From contig CM062373.1 of assembly GCA_031216125.1 (NCBI GenBank), positions 43,873,874 to 43,937,873 on the forward strand: 64,000 nucleotides of DNA, read 5' to 3'. This DNA comes from Dalbergia cochinchinensis (taxonomy: Eukaryota; Streptophyta; Magnoliopsida; Fabales; Fabaceae). The notes under the pieces are model-generated. The model searched no databases, was not told where the DNA came from, and saw only the letters and a program-made list of their open reading frames with translations. The first letter of the stretch is position 1. Each line of letters starts with the position of its first letter. The position numbers and the translations under genes were made by a program. Shown here in pieces: positions 25,670-37,638 of this stretch.

Positions 25670-26476
25670 TGTCATGATTTGACTTGAAAATGTGACTGGT
25701 ATGTGGGGGACTAGATCCCCATGTGACTTACTGAATGCATAAATTAACATGATTTTATTCTTCAAACATGATTTAATCTGAATCATCATCAATTTTTCTA
25801 TCTAATGCATAATATTCGAGTTCATAAAACTGAAATGTTTCAACATACATGAATGTGAATTTACCTTAATTAGACTTAACATGTACTACTACAATTCTTG
25901 AAAATGAAATATGTTTCAATTTATAACCTTAGCCATCGTCTAAAAATCAGTTCAAAACTTGAAATATAAAACAAGTACGTATCAATTTGTTACATAAATT
26001 TAATCACAATTTTCAATTCAAATTTATACTAGAAAAGCTGAAAACATAAAAGGATGCTCATAAATTCTGAAAGTAAATACATAATCTTAAAATAGAATAC
26101 ATGCTCGAATCTTGCCTACACAACTACTGGAGCACTCTAATCTAACATAACCCTAAACTAAGCTTCACTACAAAGTAAGCTCACCACTGGAACACTTGTT
26201 GTGTACTAGAATGGTGACTGAGCAACAACTAGTTTGCAATTGTAATTGTAAGGAGGAAGGGAAAGGGGTAAGTTACTAGACTCAAGGAGTGGATTCTCAC
26301 CTACCACCAACATGGGACAACCAACAGGATATATATTTATACATACATAATATACATGCAGTAAGAAAAAAATTATTTTGATGCTTACATGCATAATTAC
26401 ATAGGAAAGCATTTTTGAATTCAGGGTGCAGTAACTACTAGAGAATCAGGAATCTTTAAACATATTAAATTTGTAC

Positions 26477-26520
<44 letters not shown>

Positions 26521-26785
26521 TACTCTAATCTCTAAACACTGAAAGGACACTCAATAAGATCCCATAAGGTGGACACCTAATTAGATTCCATTCTTTGAAT
26601 ACTTTGAAGAGGCGAGATTGTCATTTGGTAGATAACTTGGTACCAAAGCTAACAATCTTACAGCTATTAACTCACTGTTTGTTTCTCTACAATCACCGTC
26701 TGAAACTAATTTGCACATAAACTGAATAAATCTAAAAACTATGAAAGCTTTGAACTCGTATAATTCTAACAACCTGACTGCTAAC
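25670..26785 (+). repeat. Plus-strand LTR of family D, truncated by Athila LTR
   Basis: It starts TGTCATGATTTG just after a run of T, and matches the minus-strand copy at 19330-20434 over its length. Shared parts include the start, 'gcctaca' followed by 'ctaacataa' near 26110-26150 and the 'cccataaggtggaca' block at 26561-26575. It is cut at 26786 where an Athila-like LTR begins. A (TAA)n tract sits inside it. No protein is encoded. Confidence 0.55.
26478..26520. repeat. (TAA)n microsatellite
   Basis: An uninterrupted TAA tract of about 14 units lies inside the family D LTR. It is absent from the equivalent position of the other copy. Confidence 0.95.
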
Positions 26786-28143
26786 TGATAAGAAGTATTT
26801 ATGCCACTTATTTTCCTACCAAACTTTAGCTTTTTGCATGAGTTTTACTGTTTTATTGATGCAATTAATAAGGATTTTGATTTATTCCTCATTGTGTGAT
26901 TATGATAGAATCATTAACTATTGCATTGATTTTGGAAATAATCTATAATTAGACCCAGTTACATTTGACTTGTTTGTTTGACTATGGTTTTGAGCAAAGA
27001 GGCTATGGATAAAGTGCAAAATATCAAGAACAAGGCTGGAAACTCTCTGGAAGGAGCTTGGAGCAAAAAGGAAGAAAAAATGTGGAGGCTCACATTCGGG
27101 TGAGCGCTGCAACACTCATTTAGCGCTGCAGCACTTGGCAGTGACAACCATCAATTTTTTGGCCTCATTATTTTGGTGAGTGCTGCAGCACTTATTTAGC
27201 GCTGTAGCGCTCATACGACAGACGGGATATCAAATCAATTATCTGTTTTGGGCCCCGTTTTAGGCTATTTTAGAGAGCAGTGTTTAAAGGATTAACACAG
27301 TTATTTACCTTAGTTTTGAATTAGTTTTTGGCTGTACACCTGAGGTTGCTGTAATTCTTTCTCTTCATCTCTCTCTATATCTTCTTCTCTATTCTTCTCT
27401 CTTTTGGGGATTCCATTAGTGAATGTGCTTTGTCTTGGAAATTGTGGCAAGGATTATTATTATTATTATTTTCAGGCTCTTTTTTATCTTCATTATTGTA
27501 ATCCTCCGGAGATGGAGAAGTAAATTTCTTTACTAATATAAGGGTTTCTAGATGGATTAGGATGGTGTTTGAGACCCCTTTTATATTAAATGCATTATTT
27601 TTTTAAGATTTTGCAATTGCTATTCTTATAATTATTGCGGTGATTGCTATAATCCTTATTGGGATAACAAAAATGGCAATAATCATTTAGGGAAACCCTT
27701 TGGGTAGAAATTGATAGATCTATTGGTTTATATTTGAGGGAGAATATTAGAATTAACTTTCCGATTGGTGGTTAGACTATAGCAATTGGTTCATTAAATT
27801 AAAGAAATTGAGATGTTGTTATTAGTTATTTGCATTGGTCAAATTCTAGAGGTTGATTAATCAATAGTAGAATTATCAGTAATTTATTACTAATGGTCAC
27901 CAATGGGTTTAATATTTGATCAATGATATAGGAATATTTTGCACTAGTGCCTTCTTCATTGCTGATATTATCTTTTAATTTAAATTTCTTAAATTTCATT
28001 CTTCAAAACCCCCAATTTTTCCTAACTAAGTGATAAGGACTCTTTGAAAGATGACATAGGTTGTGTCCTTTGCTATATTTTTTTGTGCAACTTAGTATTA
28101 AATTAAATTTCTAATTTGAGGAGGTAAGTGTTAGCCTCCATCA
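26786..28143 (+). repeat. Athila-like 5' LTR
   Basis: It starts TGATAAGAAG at 26786 and ends ...CCTCCATCA at 28143, directly before an Athila-type primer-binding site. The same sequence in reverse orientation forms the LTR at about 57135-58448, confirming the start. Palindromic 'agcgctgcagc' and 'gcgctgtagcgctc' motifs occur at 27101-27213. It heads a plus-strand element whose broken gag follows at 28406. A second LTR for this copy is not seen. Confidence 0.85.
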
Positions 28144-28148
28144 AATTT

Positions 28149-28166
28149 TGGTGCTATTGTTAGGGA
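28149..28166 (+). promoter_or_regulatory. Primer-binding site, tRNA-Asp type
   Basis: TGGTGCTATTGTTAGGGA lies a few bases after the LTR end. It resembles the Athila primer-binding site TGGCGCCGTTGCCGGGGA (tRNA-Asp type), with substitutions mainly consistent with C-to-T decay. Confidence 0.8.
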
Positions 28167-28199
28167 GGTATTAAAACTTAGTTGTTTAACTGTTTTTAT

Positions 28200-28405
28200 T
28201 TTATTTTATTTTATTTTCTGCTATTATTTTATTCTATAAATAAATAAATAAAACTGGTTGTTCCCTTGTATTAGGCATTCCCTATCTGCTGGAAATTTGA
28301 TCTCTCTTAACTCTGAGATTGAGAAAACTTTAAGACGAATCAAATAGGCAAAGCATCAATAAGCGGTCTACTTCTCTGTTTAGCGTTTCAGGTAATACTA
28401 AAAAT
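28200..28405 (+). other. Athila leader between primer-binding site and gag
   Basis: This is an AT-rich untranslated leader with an ATTTT-type run at 28195-28215. No gene is seen. Confidence 0.5.
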
Positions 28406-29902
28406 ATGGGAGAGTGCCAGCATACACTGAGGGAGTTTATTACATACCCCAGGCTTAACAATGACTTTGAGCTCAAAGGGCACATGGTTCATACTCTACC
28501 CAAGTTCCATAGGCTATCTGTAGAAGACCCACATCAACACATGAAGAAGCTGCATATGGTGTGTTCTGGCATGAGACCCAATGGGTTCGAGGTGGATGAT
28601 GTTAAATTGAAAGCATTCCTCTTTTTCCTTGAGGGAGCAACAGAAAATTAGTTCTTTAACTTTCCTAATAGGGTTTTAAATAATTATACTGGAATGAAGA
28701 GACTTTTTTGGAGAGGTGTCTCCCCCCTCCAAAGTAGCTTCTTTCAGAAAAGAGATTTCTAGAATCCGCCAGACTAATGAGACTCTACATGAAGGAGCGC
28801 TTCAAGCTCCTTTGTGCAAGCTGCCCCAACCATCAAATTCCAGAGTAACTCCTCCTTCAATACTTCATAGGGGGTTGATACCTGCTGTTAGATGTATGAT
28901 AAATGCTGCTAGTAGAGGGGCACTCTTGGATAAGACTTTGGCAGAGGCCCATGCTTTGATAGAAACATGGCTATAAATTTTTAGCAATTTGGTTCCGAGG
29001 CAGCCATAACTACTAGAGGCCTGCACAAAGTGAGCCACCAAGAGAACCTAATGTTGACCCAGACTTTACAAGCACGCTTTGGGTTAATGAAGCAATTGAT
29101 GGTGAGCTAGGTAGCAACTCTAGTGGTCCATATGGTCTGTGGCATTTGCACTTTCAATGAACATCACACAGATATGTGCCTGACCCTACAAGATGAATAA
29201 ACCACTGGGGCAGTAGCAAGAAGCCCATCCCAGAGTCCACCTTAAAATTAGGCAGGCTAGTTCCTATTCAGGAACACTTATAACTTCCGCTGGAAGAACC
29301 AACTTAATCTAAAATAGGGAAAGAATTCTCAATAACAGGACCAACCTTCATAGCAAAAGTACCTGGCACCTCATCAGAAGAAATCGCCTTCCCTGCACTT
29401 CCATCTTCAGACCCTACTATGACAAAGATGATGAAGACGATGATGGAGTAAATACAGGAAATTAGAAAAGAAAATGCCCAGCTGAGAGAGGAGGTAACAC
29501 TACAGCACTCAGCCGAATATGCAAACGGTAAACTGGGAGCGAAAGATCTCTCAGGTGAATACCACATCACTTAAACAGCGCTATAACGCTCAACCAAGAT
29601 TGAGCAAGCCACAATAAGAGTTTCTGGAGAGTGCCACAGTGCTTAAACAACACTACAACACTCAACAAAGGTAGTCTGAGAAAAAAATTTTACCTTTCCA
29701 CTACCATTCCCTCAAAGGATCCAACCCAAGAAATCTACGGTAACAGATTTGGATCCAGAAACTTTGGAAACCTTAAAAAAGGTGGAGGTAAATATTTCTC
29801 TATTGGATGCAATCAAGCAAATTCCCAAGTATACAAATTCTTAAAGGATCTGTGCACTAATAGAAGGAAGATAAAGAGCAATAGGGAGGATAAGATGACT
29901 AT
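28406..29902 (+). pseudogene. Athila-like gag (and start of gag-pro), broken
   Basis: Blocks on the plus strand match Athila-lineage gag in order. They are 'NDFELKGHMVHTLPKFHRL-VEDPHQH' (28455-28545), 'LKAFLFFLEGATEN' (28608-28650, then a stop), 'FFPPSK-ASFRKEI' (about 28710-28750, another frame) and 'INAASRGALLDKT' (about 28892-28935). A zinc-knuckle-like 'FNEHHTDMC' remnant (about 29150-29175) and 'LLDAIKQIPKY' (about 29800-29835) complete the series. Gag forms the particle that packages element RNA. Several frame changes and stops are present. The coding stops abruptly at the LTR-like insertion starting at 29903. Confidence 0.85.
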
Positions 29903-30529
29903 TGTAACATTCTCATTTTTTCTTAATGTAATATTACATTATTATAGCTTTTTATTTAGATAGCGTGAGGATTTGTTTTTAGCAAGAAATATTCAGGGAT
30001 AATCATAGACTATAGAAGAATATAACTTCTTATTGTAAAATTACAAGAATGCCATTGATGATAGAAAATAAGCTTATATATAATTAGCTATAGAAAAAGC
30101 TAACAAAAATCTTAGAAAAGCTTGGAAAGTGTCATAAGATTATAAAAAAAAATTATAAATATGTTTTACAAATAATTTTGTTAAATATTAATATTCGGTA
30201 AATTTGTATAATATTAGTATAATTACACAAAAATAACTTAACTTAGGGTGTGAAATAAACTCTGAAAAATTCTAGAAAATAACTCTAAGCCTTATAAAAT
30301 TTTTTTTAACTAAGTTATGATATTAGATAAAAAGGGCCACAAAATGGGACTCTCGATTAGACCATGGATAATATTAAAAATCATATTGATCTTTAATTAA
30401 TTAATTTTGACTTAAATAAAGCTTAAAATACCTAATACTTAAAACTTTAAGATAATTTTCCTAAATCTTGATTAATCTAACTAATATTCTTAAATGACAC
30501 CTAGAATAGTTTAGAACTCAATCTCATAA

Positions 30530-30566
<37 letters not shown>
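30530..30566. repeat. (AAT)n microsatellite
   Basis: About twelve AAT units lie inside the family C LTR-like element. Confidence 0.95.
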
Positions 30567-31467
30567 TATTTAAATGTGAAAGATATTTCACATATTATCC
30601 AAAGCTAACCATTTTTTACTAAAACTTTCAACAATGGTGAGCTTGTGCCCTTATCGTATTGGATAGATCAAAATCCATTTAGGAGGCTGCAAAAATTTTA
30701 TATATTTAATTTATAGATAATTAGTTATTAATTAATTTGAAAATAGACCAAATTAAGGTAAAAATACATCTAAAATACTAAAAATTATACAAAACATTCA
30801 TAAAAATTATAGATAACGCATAAATAAGGTCAAAATATGTTATTCATAATATATTAAGAAAAATTAATTTTTATGATTATTTTATAAATTATTTAGTATA
30901 TGTAACTTTAAGATAAATATGCAAAATTTGTCATTTTTATATATCAATCATTCAAGATAACTTGCCAACCTCTACAAAGTTATTAGAGATAAAATTCAGA
31001 CATATGGGCTGCCAAAGAAAAAATAATAATAATTTAATGATAGTTAAATAAATTATTAGTTAATTAATTCCTAATAAAATTAGTAATAGTGTAAAATACC
31101 AAATAAAATACAAATAATTATAAAAATTTGTATGAATTGTAAATCCATGTGTTACATCTCTAATAACCTTATGACGATATTTTATTAAAAATAATAAAAT
31201 TATTTAATAATTAATTAACTTAATTAAGATTGACTAGTTTAAGTAAATTTACCTTATTTTGAATAATTAATTATTAAATCATAATTAAATATATTAAAAT
31301 TTAATAAATGTCTTTAAATTAAGTCATTAACATTTTAGTATATCTTTAAATGATAATTTAGAATTTATTAAATTATTTAGTGTTAGCTTTAATATTTAAT
31401 TAATTAAACTAATTAAATATGAGAAATAAATTATGAAATTAATAATATTTTAATCCTAAAATTTCTC

Positions 31468-31477
31468 TATAAATAGC
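31468..31477 (+). promoter_or_regulatory. TATA box of the family C LTR
   Basis: CTATAAATAG is followed about 30 bp downstream by 'acacaactgcacatttc', a plausible transcription start region. Its position inside an LTR-like element supports a U3/R layout read on the plus strand. Confidence 0.6.
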
Positions 31478-33029
31478 ACACCTCTAAACACAACTGCACA
31501 TTTCATTCCTAAAATCTATCAAAAATTGTAGTCACTATTTCTCTCTTCATTTCCTTTATTTTTCAAAAAAATACTTACAAAGTTTTAGCAAAAACACCTC
31601 CAAACCATCACCTCTTCTTATCACCATCCAAAAACACTTCACAACCTTTATACATGAATTTTAGCCCTTAGAAAAGGTTTAGAGAAATTGAAAAAGTTGC
31701 TAGCCTAGCCTTGGTGTAGATATGTTTCTAAAGCTCCAAGAATAAGTAGAGGTTTTATTTCACTTCTAAGCTTTATATATGATTTTCTAGTATGAAGTTG
31801 TGTTGTATGATATTCAAAACTTATGTTTATTGTTTTTAGTATCTTTGAATGATTTGAAAGTGGTGACATAAAATACTTAAACTATGTGTATATGATGCAT
31901 GTTTATTGTCTACTTATATGATTGAAAATTATGATTAAAGATCATTTTAAATTTTGATTATGCTTTCTTCAAATATCTAAATACTGTGTAAATTTGTTTT
32001 AATGTGTTAAAATAAGTATTTTCAAATAATAAAGCCTTGAGTATAAGTTGTGGTGTTTTAAGTGATATAGCTTGGTTTTGATCTCATTATGTATTGATTG
32101 TAAAATATTTTTGAATCATAAAAAGTGTTTTATTTAATTCATTATAATGAATGGATTCTAAACATTTGAGCATGTAATATTTAGCTTAGTTTATGTGTTA
32201 TATTTCTCTTGAGACCATTAAGACTTAATAAGATATAAAAAGACACAAAAATATATTTATATTAATCATGACCTTTACTATGGACTTATAAATTTATAAA
32301 CATTATATAGACTACTATGAGTCTTTAAGACTCACTTGGACTTGATTAAGACAATTTATGATCATCATATTTGGACTCAAACTATGGACCTTAAACTACA
32401 GACCTTGAATTATGGACCTTGGACCATAAATATTTGACATGATTATACATTTATTAATATTAAGAAAAGTTATTTACAAAGATTTAAGTTATGGTCCCAT
32501 TAGCAATATAGCATGTAAATTAGCTAGTTTCTTGCTTGAAGTGATTTTCTAATAGGTATAATTTTGTTTATTTCTTTTTAAAATATTTCTTGAAAGATTC
32601 TATTGCTCTTTTATTTTGCTCAATGATTATATTTTTATATAGATGAAAAATATTTTTACCATACACATTTTCTAAAGATAAATTTAAAATAATTTTTGTG
32701 GGTACATAGGCTTATGGAATTAGTAAAGTTACTATATGAATATTTGAAATTGAATTATTATATGATTAAAACTAAGATAAGCATATTTTATTATAAAGAA
32801 AGTGAGTTTATTATAATAGTGTGATTTGGTGCTTCAATGATAATTATAAAGAAATATGGGTTTTTATGAATATTTTAAGAATCCTATATTGTTTGGAATT
32901 TATGTACAAATATGAAAAATCTTGTGGTCTATATGTGAATATCAAAGAAATTGTGGAAATTTTCTGTAATTTTCATAATTTATGTATACTATATGCATTA
33001 TATAAAATGGATACATGAATAAGTGATAT

Positions 33030-33185
33030 CTCGAACCCCGCCTTGTAGCGGACAAGAACTTGGTAAACACTTAGACTTACAGATGCTAAATGAAACCTCG
33101 GGCCCTGCCAAGTTAACGGACTAGGACTTGGTGTACATTGTAGTGATGTCTTGGGCCCCGCCATGTTAGCGGACAAGGACTTAAC
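33030..33185. repeat. Three imperfect copies of a CCGCC/TTAGCGGACAAGGACTTGG unit
   Basis: Units begin at about 33030, 33097 and 33150. Each contains 'ctcg(g)gcccc(t)gcc-tgt(t)agcgga-aaggact'. This GC-rich block stands out in AT-rich DNA. Each unit has a short 'cccgcc...agcggac' self-complementary core that could form a small stem. Confidence 0.8.
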
Positions 33186-34138
33186 ATTCACTGATCTGAC
33201 TAGTGGATGCCCTAGCGATGAGAACTCTCACAGAGATCCAATATGAAGTAAGCCTTCTAGACTATAACCATTGTGATATTATAAAAGGGAATTTACATTA
33301 CACTTACACTTCTTTTACTGTATTTTTATTATGATTGATATTATGCACTTCCATCTTGCTTGACACTGGTAAAATATAATTTGAATTAATATAAGAGATT
33401 GCATTTTATTGCACTCCTGCATTATTCTTAGTATTTTTGGGATGAAGTGGGACTCCTCTGGAAACATCACTCTACTGGAAGACTTCTCTCACCCCTTTTT
33501 TTTTATGTTTCCAGATAGTATGAATTGTCATCAACAGTGAAATGGATATAGCATTGGACTTAATTTCTGAATAATCAGATTCTATCATGTGTGCTAGATA
33601 GAATCTTTATTATATGTTACCAGACTTTGGATATGTTATGCTGTTGTATTGAAGTTTTCTTTATGTATCTTGAATGTGTAATGTGTACTGTACTCTATGA
33701 ATTGATGTTAGCAGTAAAGTATGATTTTTTATAAATGATGGTTGTTTAAACTGTGGGAATTATTGATTAACAAATAGTAGTATTAAGATAGGAAAGAAAT
33801 ATTCCTTGTCGTTTAAAAATCACCCTTAGGTCATTGGACATAAGTGTATTATTGTGAAAGTGTAATTTGAAAAGGTTCTGGCTAAGGAAAGACTTGGTAT
33901 TTAAGCGTATCTATTGCGACCCACCTCTCTTTCCTAGGAGCCTACTAGGTGCATGATTTACGGTTGATATACATTACTCCGGTATATGACCATGAATAAG
34001 AAACATTCATAGTAGTTAAAAAAAAAATTTCCCTACAAATTTATAGATTAGTAATATTATGTTAGCTAACTATTATCTAAACTAATTATTATAAATAAGG
34101 TGAAATAATTTAGATCTTAAGAGAGTGTTACATTAGTC

Positions 34139-34183
34139 GTAATATCCTTGCTGCTTTATGAATTAACGACTGTCCCCGCAAAC
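34139..34183 (-). repeat. Terminal fragment of the Cassandra-like TRIM LTR
   Basis: About 45 bp ('gtaatatccttgctgc...tgtccccgcaaac') matches the LTR end of the TRIM at 47296 and 47756 with few differences. It lies directly right of the family C element and is then lost. Confidence 0.7.
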
Positions 34184-34799
34184 ACCATGACCAACTAACC
34201 ATTCAAACACAACCTTTAACCTTTACCCAGCAACAACCAATCTCACCTCATCCCAGACCACAAATAACCCATTAACAACAACCATCCCCCATTTCCCAAA
34301 CCACAAATCAAATCACAACAAGTAACCCCAACGAATCATAAACTAAGCAAACATCATTGTTCATTGGGACATTGGGCTTATAGTGTTTTTGGATAGATTT
34401 ATTTATTTATTTATTTTTTGGGACACTACCTTGCTAATTTATTTTATTAGGTTCATTTTTTGTAGGAATATTGGGCTTTCTTTTTTATGTCAGATTTGAT
34501 TATTGGGCATTGTTTGCTTAAGATTTTTTGTTGTGTTGTTTTTGTTTTATTTAGTTTAACTTCTAAGATCACTCAAAAAAATAAATAATAAATAAAAATA
34601 GAAAATGAAAATCAAAAAAATATTTTATCTGCGCACAATCAATAGTAATGATTGAAAGGTGAATGCTTCCTTTATATACCGTTGAATTGTAAGGATTTAT
34701 TAAGTAGCCTAATGCTAACTTGAATCCTGTGCAAAAGATAAATTTCTCTTTTAATAATTTGTCGGTCAAAAATCCATTTTCAAAAATTAAAATCAATCA
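34184..34799. other. Unclassified AT-rich DNA, no gene
   Basis: Nothing codes here. A run of repeated 'attgggc'/'gggacat' phrases (34360-34510) may be part of the U3 region of the Ogre/Tat-like LTR whose end lies to the right. Confidence 0.35.
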
Positions 34800-35203
34800 A
34801 GCCACAAATATTTTTTATAGAACTACGTGACTTTGAGTTCTCTATTACACCAGGGGATACGTAGGAGCAGGTGACCCCTGTCAAATCAAAATTAATTTTT
34901 CTTAAATAATTTGTAAATTGTAAATATGTTTGTCTTCTTTTATTGATTTTTTTTAAAGATTATTAATTAATTTGCATAACTTACTAAGGTACCATCTATG
35001 GACGGGTGTAATAGGGGTACGTAGGATTAAGTTCCTACCCTTCCCTATGCATAATCGACTCCCGAATTCAAATCTGGTTTCAAAGACCATTTTCCAAAAA
35101 TAATGGGTTTTTCCATATTTTTCCCAATTTAAATAAATTTCATGGCGACTCCATTTTTCAATATTTCTTTTTCGTCATTCCCATCGCGATCTCGATTGTG
35201 ACA
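34800..35203 (+). repeat. Ogre/Tat-like LTR, 3' end fragment
   Basis: Phrases characteristic of Tat/Ogre-lineage Ty3/gypsy LTRs occur in order: 'gaactacgtgac', 'ggatacgtaggagca', 'ccctatgcataatcgactcccgaa' and 'catggcgactcc', ending near 'atcgcgatctcgattgtgaca' at 35203. The sequence after it does not show a clear primer-binding site, and no pol follows, so only the LTR end survives. Confidence 0.6.
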
Positions 35204-35259
35204 AAGAGTGTACGAGGGACTAGGGTGTGACGTATCTTAAATATGAGACAATAAAAGTG

Positions 35260-36010
35260 AGAAAGGAATATGGGGGAGGGGCTGCCACCACTTACAAGCT
35301 TTGGCAAGGGGTCATTTTTGCATCATTATAAGAGTAAGAATTTGGGTTATGGGCAATATAGAGTTTCTGGAATAATTAGGATTCAAAATAATTACTTAAG
35401 GCTACTTAAACTTGATTCAAGGGCTAGAATTCAATCTTGAATGTATCAATATGTTCAATCCATGTTGATTGGGGTATTTAGGCCTAAGCAAGTAAGAGTA
35501 GTGGATGCGATACACTCTTAACTGCTATTTCGTCCTTTCGTGCCACTTTACCTTGTACTTTCTATGCCCTAATATGTAATTAAACGTATTTAGAAATTCT
35601 AATCATATAGCTCACTTCAATTAATTATTTTGGCCCAAGTTAATAAATAAAATAAATGTACCTTTATTTTGAGTCTAATATTGATTATATTTTCTTAATT
35701 ATTTTGATTAAAATTAATTACTACTGATCTAGAGCAAAACAGTAATTTCACACAAATTACGTACATATAATCGTCATATATCCCATAAGAACACATATCT
35801 AATCTGCGGGTGATGACCGGATCCGATCTCACTTCATTTATGAGGGATACTTTGGTAATTTTATCCAGAAGCACAAGAATTTCAATTTTTACATTATGAA
35901 GCACACTAAACGCTTCTAATCCCCTTCAAACAATTAAACTAACCTTTTGAGAATGTCAAAGCTATATCATTCTAAAAATTTGCAAAAGAATAACCTCAGG
36001 GCCCCAAATC
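35260..36010 (+). repeat. Fragment of the same LTR family as 14053-17872
   Basis: This resembles the last kilobase of that element. Shared phrases include 'ttctaatccccttcaaacaattaaactaaccttttgag' compared with 'ttaatccccttcaatcataaaactatcctcttgag', and 'aataacctcaggggcc' compared with 'aatgacctcaggggca'. The final GGGCGTTA terminus is missing, so it is truncated on the right. Confidence 0.65.
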
Positions 36011-37638
36011 CAAATAGAGAAAATCGAAGCATTACAAAAAATGTTAAAGTTTCTCATAGAAGTCATGAACATAATATAACAGAGCTCAAACTCAACCAAC
36101 AGGTGAGGAGCAATGCAAAAAGAACTGAGTCTCAAAAGAGAACGGACTCAAAAAAACATTAGAACCTTTCCAAACCAACTGAAGCATGGAGATGTGCCCC
36201 AAGAGGAACGAATCACGATATGACACCTACACTTACCCATGTTCTTCAATTTATTCTTGTATACCATACAAACCCAATATAATTTCTGAACCATTTTCCA
36301 GATTTTTTGATATCACTCTACAAAATTCTCCTCTGCCAATCAATTCCTTGTATGATACTCCAGGGATTAATTTTCTTGGAGCAAGTGTGCATTGCGACAT
36401 CATCCACACAAATCCACGAATTGTGCTGCGACAACAACAAAACAGCAAGATCTTATATGTTAAGAGTCCCCCCACCTTCCAAAACGAAACTTCTTCAGCC
36501 ACACCAACTTCTTTGTTTCACGATTGAATATTATAAAGAAAGAAGTACACCTATCGATCTGTGTATTTTGTCGTTTAATTTCATGCGTTTCCATCGCTAT
36601 TATGCGGGACATACATATAATAAAGATTCAAATGTAATTAGTTCTTCAGTTGAGAGAGAAAAATATGACTTGGTCAAAAACTAATGTTTTCAATATTAAA
36701 TTATAATGAATTGGGCTGGTATGAGTTGGAAAACTTGTTTGATAGTGGTTTTATGTGATGGAAAGCAACAAAAAGTAAGAATTTTTCTGAATTTGTTCAT
36801 CGAAATGATATAGATGTGCATAAACTAGAAAATGAATAAATAGAATCTAATAGAATAAAATAATATTAGATTATATTATTTGAGCATTTTAAAATGTGAT
36901 GGAATCTACATGATATATATTTGAAGCTAACTCAATCCATATAATATCTTTATTTTTCTCCTCCTTGAATTTAAAAGGAATGAGATGAAACAGATTTTTT
37001 TTTAAGAAATAAAATAAATCGAGAGCACATAATTAACTTAACAGTTTAATTTTATCATAAAACTTTTATCATATTCCATCTCTTTATGTAGGTACTATAT
37101 ATCACGGCCAGGCTTAAGGTGAAGAAAGTTGAGAGAATAGAGAATGATCAAGATGATGATTGTATTCACTGAATGATACATGTGAGTTGCAGACTTGCAG
37201 GCTATTTATACATGCTATTACGCTTGAGAGAGAAGCAACTATCTCTAACAGGGTCAGTCATGTAACCGAAAGCTATCTTACATAACAAACTGATCTTAAT
37301 TACTTCTCTGCCTTACATTTATATTGTATTTCTGATTAAATATTGAGATGAAAATTTCTCTCTCCATTAATTTTAATTGTTTGATTATATATTTTCTATT
37401 CATTTTATACTATTCCATCATATTCCACTCCATTTCACTCATCATAAAATCGCCAAACACAGAGATAGCTGCCGCCCAAAGTTCTGGATTTAATGGAGAT
37501 GTAGTTGGAGATCCTTTGATATGGGAGGATAGGAAACATTACTCAGCCATAAAAGAAAATGTATTAAAGAATAAAAGGGACATGGAACCTCTTTTTTTTT
37601 TCAAACTACATGAGATGCAATTGTTTATTTAAATATAG
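36011..37638. other. AT-rich DNA, no gene recognised
   Basis: Overlapping open frames at 36186-36527 (plus), 36307-36684 (plus) and 36251-36502 (minus) exist, but none resembles a known family and they shadow each other. Between about 36734 and 37465 the phrases 'cttgtttgatagtggttttatg' and 'cataaaatcgccaaacacag' are roughly inverted. This could mark a non-autonomous hAT-like element, but the match is weak. Confidence 0.4.

Larger units (their letters stand above)
29903..34132 (+). mobile_element. 4.2 kb gene-free LTR-like element (family C)
   Basis: It begins TGTAACATTCTC and ends GAGAGTGTTACA, so the 12-bp termini are complementary except for one extra base, and start/end follow TG...CA. 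It interrupts Athila gag on its left. A TATA box sits at 31468-31477, followed by the pyrimidine-rich leader expected of an LTR read rightwards. No transposon protein is encoded. Flanking 5-mers ACTAT and TTAGT do not match, so one flank has been lost or rearranged. A solo LTR is the simplest reading. The AT content is extreme, with an AAT tract at about 30530. Confidence 0.65.

Noticed and set aside
36186..36684. Overlapping 113- and 125-codon open frames that might be a host gene
   Set aside because: They overlap in different frames with an 83-codon antisense frame, show no recognisable domain or splice pattern, and lie in AT-rich DNA beside LTR fragments.
36734..37465. hAT-like MITE with 'ttgtttg' termini
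   Set aside because: The inverted ends match only loosely and no 8-bp duplication was found.
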